From assembly GCA_023409695.1 (NCBI GenBank), contig JAEYQZ010000257.1, positions 1 through 10,250 on the forward strand: DNA of 10,250 nt, written 5' to 3'. How positions within the stretch are numbered: the stretch's first letter is position 1; every line of letters starts with the position of its first letter. Source of the stretch: Methanobacteriota archaeon. GTDB lineage: Archaea > Methanobacteriota > Methanobacteria > Methanobacteriales > Methanobacteriaceae. Position numbers and translations under genes: made by a program. Below the pieces are notes generated by a model. It ran no database searches. It worked only from the letters and a program-made list of their open reading frames with translations, and was not told the DNA's origin. Positions 6,908 through 10,250 of the stretch are shown here, one piece after another.

Positions 6908-7948
6908 ATGATATCTGAGTGTATAAAGAAGGTCACTTCATTTCAGGATCTAAATGAAAAAGAAGCTTATGAATGCATGACTCAAATAATGAATGGTAAT
7001 ACGAGTGACGTTCAAACAGCTTCCTTTTTAACTTCCCTTTCCATGAAAGGTGAAACAGTTCCAGAAATAACTGGTTTTGTAAAGGCCATGCGTGAAGTTT
7101 GTGTACCAGTATCACCTAAAATAAATGCCCCTCTTGTAGATACATGTGGTACTGGGGGAGATACATTAAAAACGTTTAATATAAGTACCATTTCAGCAAT
7201 AATAGCTGCGTCCTGCGGGGTTGTAATAGCCAAACACGGTAACAGAAGCATAACAAGTAAATGCGGTGGTGCAGATATACTGGAAGCCCTTGGTGTAACC
7301 ATAGACAGTGAGGCAGAAGAAGTAGAAAAAAGTATGGAAAAAGCAGGCATTGGATTTATGTTCGCCCCCAACTTTCACCCTGCAATGAAGTACGTGATGC
7401 CTGTGAGACGGGAGCTTAATATAAGGACAGTCTTTAACATCCTGGGCCCACTTACATCACCGGCAAATGCAGATATTCAACTCCTTGGAGTTTTTGATCC
7501 AGACTATGTTGAGCTGGTGGCCAATGTACTTAAAAATTTAGGTGTAAAAAAAGCCATGGTAGTTCACGGGTTTGACAGCTATGGAAATCCTGCAATGGAT
7601 GAGATATCAACACTCGGAAAAACCAAAGTAGCCATCCTTGAAAACGATGAAATCAGTATTAAAGAAATTTACCCGGAGGACTTTGGTATTCAAAGAACCC
7701 GTGAGGAACTGATAAAAGCATCATCAGATATCGACGAAAATATGCAGATTGCAGTTGATGTCCTTAAAGGTATGGAAAGAAATGAAACTGAAAAGGCAAG
7801 ACTTGATTTATGCCTCACAAATGCGGCTGCTATCCTCTTTATAACTGGAATTGTGGATAATTTCAGAGATGGAGTAAAAATAGCTCGAAAGTCAGTTGAA
7901 TCAGGGGCTGCTCTTAAAAAGCTTTATGAATTTGTAGAAAATAACTAA
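6908..7948 (+). CDS. trpD: Anthranilate phosphoribosyltransferase
   Basis: Transfers phosphoribose from PRPP to anthranilate, the second step of the pathway. It is a class IV phosphoribosyltransferase-like fold of 346 residues, the usual size. A small helical N-terminal domain comes first. The PRPP-binding loop CGTGGDTLKTFNIST is at 80-94, KHGNRSITSKCGGADILEALG at 109-129 (KHGNR typical), RTVFNILGPLTSP at 173-185 (anthranilate-side residues), and the metal-binding Asp231-Glu232 lies in the DEIS motif. I chose ATG 6908 with GTGAT four bases upstream; a GTG at 6899 would use that site as its own first codon. The 12-base gap after trpA is the largest in the operon. As in Methanothermobacter, trpD is separate from trpG and last in the operon. 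No tryptophan is present. Confidence 0.96.
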   Translation: MISECIKKVTSFQDLNEKEAYECMTQIMNGNTSDVQTASFLTSLSMKGETVPEITGFVKAMREVCVPVSPKINAPLVDTCGTGGDTLKTFNISTISAIIAASCGVVIAKHGNRSITSKCGGADILEALGVTIDSEAEEVEKSMEKAGIGFMFAPNFHPAMKYVMPVRRELNIRTVFNILGPLTSPANADIQLLGVFDPDYVELVANVLKNLGVKKAMVVHGFDSYGNPAMDEISTLGKTKVAILENDEISIKEIYPEDFGIQRTREELIKASSDIDENMQIAVDVLKGMERNETEKARLDLCLTNAAAILFITGIVDNFRDGVKIARKSVESGAALKKLYEFVENN

Positions 7949-8038
7949 TAAATCATGAATGCAAATAAAAATCAGTTTAAAAAGTAGTATGCAAAAACAG
8001 GAGATGCTTAAGAAGACTTTAAAAAAAAATATAATAAA

Positions 8039-8098
8039 ATGAGGTAATTGATTACCATCATTGCTCCAATCTATAATATGGAACATCTTGAAATATAA
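8039..8098 (+). pseudogene. Possible N-terminal remnant of a family 2 glycosyltransferase
   Basis: Reading from ATG 8039 gives MR, a TAA stop at codon 3, then LITIIAPIYNMEHLEI and a second stop at 8096-8098. The segment ITIIAPIYNME is very like the first beta strand and UDP-binding start of GT2 glycosyltransferases, which commonly begin M-x-K-(I/V)-(S/T)-I-I-x-P-x-Y-N-x-E. Nothing recognisable continues downstream, so this would be the stub of a gene whose body was lost. A flippase gene lies on the other side of the trp operon, and glycosyltransferase genes commonly neighbour such flippases. The match is only about 11 residues, so chance is possible. Confidence 0.35.
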
Positions 8099-8099
8099 A

Positions 8100-8129
8100 T
8101 TTTTTTATAATCAAAAATCACATTTTTTT
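8100..8129 (+). terminator. Oligo-T terminator(s) of the trp operon
   Basis: Two runs of seven T (8100-8106 and 8123-8129) lie 150-180 bases after the trpD stop. These are the first strong T tracts on the plus strand after the operon. Archaeal termination at oligo-T is established; use of these particular sites is inference. Confidence 0.5.
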
Positions 8130-8483
8130 ATTAATATTGTAAAAGCTTAAACAATGTTTAGTTTATTAAATAAACCTTCTCATTTCTTTTTATTTAACTA
8201 ATTTTCCATTATAATTCGTGTTATTATAAATAAATAAATTTAAAATAATCCTATACATTTTAAGGGCTAAGTCTTAGATTAATCTTTTTTAGAAACGTAC
8301 AAAAATTCATCTCTCAAACTTAAGGTCAAAATTTAAATTCAATTTAGTAAATTACCTCTAAATATATGTATTCAAGCAAAATTACTCTAAATAATCACAT
8401 CATCACATGTTTAAAAAAATCATTAGTACAAAGATTAGACTAATTGAGATACTGAAACTCTTAAAATAAGGAATAATTACACA

Positions 8484-8568
8484 TATTGACCAGGGGCACT
8501 CCCCCTAAGGTATCTGGAGTTTAAGGGAGTGTCCCTAAATGGTGGTGCTTATTTTTTAGTGGTCAATA
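8484..8568. repeat. GC-rich nested inverted-repeat element (ncRNA or MITE-like)
   Basis: The ends are a perfect 9-bp inverted repeat, TATTGACCA (8484-8492) and TGGTCAATA (8560-8568). Inside is an 11-bp stem, GGGGCACTCCC (8493-8503) with GGGAGTGTCCC (8525-8535), with one G-U pair and a 21-base loop. A stretch with six T (8552-8557) follows the inner stem on the plus strand. The G/C runs stand out sharply from the AT-rich surroundings. If the element proper starts at TTGACCA and ends at TGGTCAA, it is flanked by TA on both sides, as for IS630/Tc1-mariner insertions. No coding capacity is seen. I cannot decide between a structured RNA, a miniature transposable element and a terminator-like structure. 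Confidence 0.6.
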
Positions 8569-8842
8569 CACCAGAACTTATGAATGAAAATTACGAAACA
8601 TGCAATTATGTGCTGTAAATCACATTAACAATAAAATGAAATTAATTTAGCTCCAGGAGGTAATTATTACCAATGAATGGAATTTAATTTACATATTAAA
8701 TATTATTATCTTTGTGATTATAGAAATTTAATTTTTAAGCTGTACAAGCTCTATATTTAATGTTAATATCCATCCTTATAAAATTAGATATAAGTGTATT
8801 TGTGAAAAAGTGTCATATTTATAAATTAAATCACTTAATAAT

Positions 8843-8870
8843 AAAAAAAAGTTAATTTATCATGAAAAAA
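8843..8870 (-). terminator. Oligo-T terminator of the PAP2-family gene
   Basis: Read on the minus strand, a run of six T (8865-8870 region) is followed by eight T (8843-8850), about 80-105 bases after the stop codon at 8949-8951. This fits archaeal oligo-T termination. Confidence 0.45.
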
Positions 8871-8948
8871 GTATTGAATTTTAAATGATCACTCTATTTT
8901 TAAAACAGCACCATTTAAACAATATTAACACTGTTCTCTTTTATTTTA

Positions 8949-9548
8949 TTATAAAAATATCCAAAACTGCAGCCATGTAAAAACAAAGCCACTGACAGCA
9001 CCGACAACAACCTGTGCTGGAGTATGCTTGTTAAGGTAAATACGGCTCCACATCACCATAAGTAGTGGAAATAAAAATAAAAGACCAGGATATCCAAAGA
9101 TATATATCATAGCTGCTGTAGGTCCGGCAACACCCATAGAATGAAGGCTGATTTTCCAGAAAAAAGTTATAAATATGGTCAGCAATGCATTTGAAAAGTA
9201 ACAGAACATCAATACAGTAACAGCAGCAGGTGCTCCTGCAATAAAAAGTGTAATTACTCCAATAAGGTATGATACAACCCCAAAAAGCAGTGGAAGTGTG
9301 CGTTCATCCTTATCTGTTATGTCAAAATCCAGATCTTTATTTTTTACCCACATCCAAACAGCTGTAAATGGTAAAACAGTTGCAAAAAGCAGTGAAAGTA
9401 ATGTAAATATTAAAAAATTAGTTCCACCAGTTACAAAATAATTTAAAATGATGAACACAGGTATAGTGATTATTATAGGTTGTACAAGACTTGAAACAGA
9501 TCTTGCAAAGTCATATTTAGGTTCAATATTAGAATTAATAAATCTCAT
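8949..9548 (-). CDS. PAP2-family membrane phosphatase-like protein
   Basis: Membrane protein of 199 residues with five or six hydrophobic segments (about 22-38, 44-68, 86-106, 108-130, 143-166 and 178-198). Three PAP2 motif regions appear in order: KDERTLP (80-86), in place of the usual K-x6-RP; SLHSMG (134-139), where PSGH is usual; and SRIYLNKH (168-175), the SR-x5-H motif. The aspartate expected four residues after His175 is Gln179. Known members remove phosphate from lipid phosphates or diphosphates such as polyprenyl diphosphate, usually with the active site facing outward; that role here is inference. The ATG is preceded by AGGT at 9555-9558, and the gene stands alone with its own promoter and terminator. 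The family call is good; catalytic competence and substrate are uncertain. Confidence 0.75.
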   Translation of the reverse strand: MRFINSNIEPKYDFARSVSSLVQPIIITIPVFIILNYFVTGGTNFLIFTLLSLLFATVLPFTAVWMWVKNKDLDFDITDKDERTLPLLFGVVSYLIGVITLFIAGAPAAVTVLMFCYFSNALLTIFITFFWKISLHSMGVAGPTAAMIYIFGYPGLLFLFPLLMVMWSRIYLNKHTPAQVVVGAVSGFVFTWLQFWIFL

Positions 9549-9584
9549 GGTAATACCTATTAGAGCTGATATCCCACTTTTTAA

Positions 9585-9598
9585 TTTTATATTTATTA
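9585..9598 (-). promoter_or_regulatory. Probable TATA box of the PAP2-family gene
   Basis: On the minus strand the stretch reads TAATAAATATAAAA, a good A/T-rich TATA-like element centred about 43 bases before the ATG. Transcription starting about 25 bases downstream would leave a leader of 15-20 bases carrying the AGGT ribosome binding site. The surroundings are also AT-rich, so the match is only moderately specific. Confidence 0.35.
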
Positions 9599-9834
9599 AA
9601 TTTATCTATTTTAATTATTAATTGATGATTAATATTTTATAGTAAACCATTTTTATAGTAATTTTATATTATTATCCGATAATTCATGTTTTAAGCCGTT
9701 CCTTATGCTTAAAATTCAAACAATAAGTTAATAACTAATTAAATTGAAGTATATAGATATAAAGATCATAATTCAAGAGGCATAATACTCACGTGCCGAC
9801 TAATTTTAAATAGCTCCATATAGATTAATTAAAC

Positions 9835-9906
9835 GTGAAAATGTCATTATGCATACTTATCATGTTAATTCTTTCAATTAAAATCGCTAAAACTAGAATT
9901 AGTTAA
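9835..9906 (+). CDS. Possible 23-residue hydrophobic small protein
   Basis: GTG 9835 (or ATG 9841 in the same frame) opens a short ORF ending at TAA 9904-9906. From the ATG the product begins MSLCILIMLILSIKI and ends in a basic tail, like a single membrane helix. A TATA-like TTTTAAATAG (9804-9813) lies about 26 bases before the GTG, the spacing expected for a leaderless transcript. There is no ribosome binding site. Short hydrophobic ORFs arise easily by chance in AT-rich DNA, so this is a weak call. Confidence 0.15.
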   Translation: MKMSLCILIMLILSIKIAKTRIS

Positions 9907-10011
9907 ATATTTCCAAAAGATCCATTAAGATTTAGTGTTAAATTTAATTAATTAAGTTAACCTCAGTCTAATGAAATTCGAGCAAAATAGGGAATTTTCA
10001 TAGATATTAAT

Positions 10012-10040
10012 AAAAATTAAAGAATATTTAGTATTCTTTA
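10012..10040 (-). terminator. Hairpin plus T-run terminator after tRNA-Ile
   Basis: On the minus strand, 12 bases past the tRNA 3' end, a 9-bp stem (TAAAGAATA at 10018-10026 pairing with TATTCTTTA at 10032-10040) with a 5-base loop is followed by five T (10012-10016). This is a well-formed terminator-like structure directly after the tRNA. Confidence 0.55.
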
Positions 10041-10051
10041 TTAAAAGGAAA

Positions 10052-10126
10052 TGGGCCCGCTGGGATTCGAACCCAGGGCCTCACGGTTATCAGCCGTGCG
10101 CTCTAACCATGCTGAGCCACGGGCCC
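10052..10126 (-). tRNA. tRNA-Ile (anticodon GAT)
   Basis: The minus strand folds into a full 75-base cloverleaf. The acceptor stem is GGGCCCG/CGGGCCC with discriminator A, the D stem GCTC/GAGC, the anticodon stem CACGG/CCGTG with loop CTGATAA giving anticodon GAT, a 5-base variable loop, and the T stem CTGGG/CCCAG with loop TTCGAAT. GAT reads ATC and ATT isoleucine codons. The 3' CCA is not encoded and must be added after transcription, and no intron is present. A hairpin terminator lies just downstream. Confidence 0.95.
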
Positions 10127-10215
10127 CATTTGATTTATAGAAACAAATTATTTCACTTATGCAGTTTTACAATTTGAAATCTGCAAAGGGGTAGATTCAA
10201 GATTTAGTCTTCATC

Positions 10216-10225
10216 CTATATAAGC
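10216..10225 (-). promoter_or_regulatory. Possible TATA box upstream of tRNA-Ile
   Basis: The minus strand reads GCTTATATAG, a good TATA match, but it is about 90 bases upstream of the tRNA. Using it would give a 5' leader of roughly 65 bases to be removed by RNase P. No better TATA element is seen at the expected distance. The core TATATA also reads on the plus strand, so it could belong to a gene beyond the window. Confidence 0.25.
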
Positions 10226-10250
10226 TTTACGCCTAAATTTAGATTTTTTT

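Larger units (their letters stand above)
7949..8948. other. AT-rich intergenic region between trpD and the PAP2 gene
   Basis: There is no convincing intact gene in this kilobase. It is very AT-rich with many short dyads. Contents, listed separately where they matter: trp-operon oligo-T terminators, a short glycosyltransferase-like remnant, the GC-rich inverted-repeat element 8484-8568, a repeated dyad at 8041 and 8657, and the minus-strand terminator of the PAP2 gene. A 27-codon Lys-rich ORF at 7959-8042 has no ribosome binding site and is probably not a gene. Small perfect dyads at 8161-8175 (GTTTATT/AATAAAC) and 8267-8285, the latter followed by six T, could act as weak further terminators. 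Confidence 0.7.
9549..10051. other. AT-rich spacer between the PAP2 gene and tRNA-Ile
   Basis: About 500 bases without a convincing gene. It holds the PAP2 promoter at its left end and the tRNA terminator at its right end. An 8-bp stem (TTTTAAGC 9689-9696 with GCTTAAAA 9707-9714, 10-base loop) and a CACGTG palindrome (9791-9796) are visible. A 23-codon hydrophobic ORF is listed separately at low confidence. I see nothing else. Confidence 0.7.

Noticed and set aside
7959..8042. 27-codon Lys-rich ORF after trpD, ending in an ATGA overlap with ATG 8039
   Set aside because: No ribosome binding site at the usual spacing and a composition expected of A-rich spacer; the ATGA overlap could be chance.
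7901..8086. 61-codon minus-strand open frame at the end of trpD
   Set aside because: It is Phe/Ile-rich from AT-rich DNA, overlaps trpD, and has no ribosome binding site or recognisable motif.
7949..8948. CRISPR array in the repetitive AT-rich spacer
   Set aside because: No regularly spaced direct repeat of CRISPR length is present; the repeats seen are short dyads and A/T runs.
10233..10250. CTAAATTTAG palindrome followed by seven T at the window edge
   Set aside because: It could be a plus-strand terminator, but no plus-strand gene is visible before it and the window ends here, so it cannot be supported.

Overview
The window looks like part of a methanogenic archaeon of the order Methanobacteriales, most likely an AT-rich Methanobacterium-type genome. 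The evidence is a complete trp operon in the order trpE-G-C-F-B-A-D, the order known from Methanothermobacter. Archaeal signals agree with this: GGTGAT-type ribosome binding sites, TTTAAATA-type TATA boxes, oligo-T terminators and a tRNA-Ile gene without an encoded CCA. The genus is inference from gene order and sequence style; no search was run.

Layout. Positions 1-1311 hold the 3' part of a polysaccharide or lipid-oligosaccharide flippase gene, cut by the window edge. Positions 1312-1487 hold its oligo-T terminator and the trp control region. That region has a TATA box between two copies of a 12-bp direct repeat and four GTAC cores spaced 10, 20 and 31 bp apart, resembling the TGTACA boxes bound by TrpY in Methanothermobacter. 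Positions 1488-7948 hold seven trp genes with overlapping or nearly abutting ends, encoding every enzyme from chorismate to tryptophan. Positions 7949-8948 are about 1 kb of AT-rich sequence with no convincing intact gene. They contain the operon's oligo-T terminators, a short apparent remnant of a family 2 glycosyltransferase, and a GC-rich inverted-repeat element at 8484-8568 (structured RNA or small mobile element). A PAP2-family membrane phosphatase-like gene lies on the minus strand (8949-9548), followed by about 500 bp of AT-rich spacer and a tRNA-Ile(GAT) gene on the minus strand (10052-10126).

How the genes work together. TrpE and TrpG form anthranilate synthase. TrpD, TrpF and TrpC carry anthranilate to indole-3-glycerol phosphate, and TrpA and TrpB form tryptophan synthase. 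The seven proteins together contain a single tryptophan residue (in TrpB), which would let the pathway be made when tryptophan is scarce. The best second-look items are the start of trpE, where the well-placed ribosome binding site serves an out-of-frame 10-codon ORF containing a Trp codon; the phased operator array; and the GC-rich element at 8484-8568. The rest is ordinary core metabolism, and I do not see a clearly novel multi-gene system.
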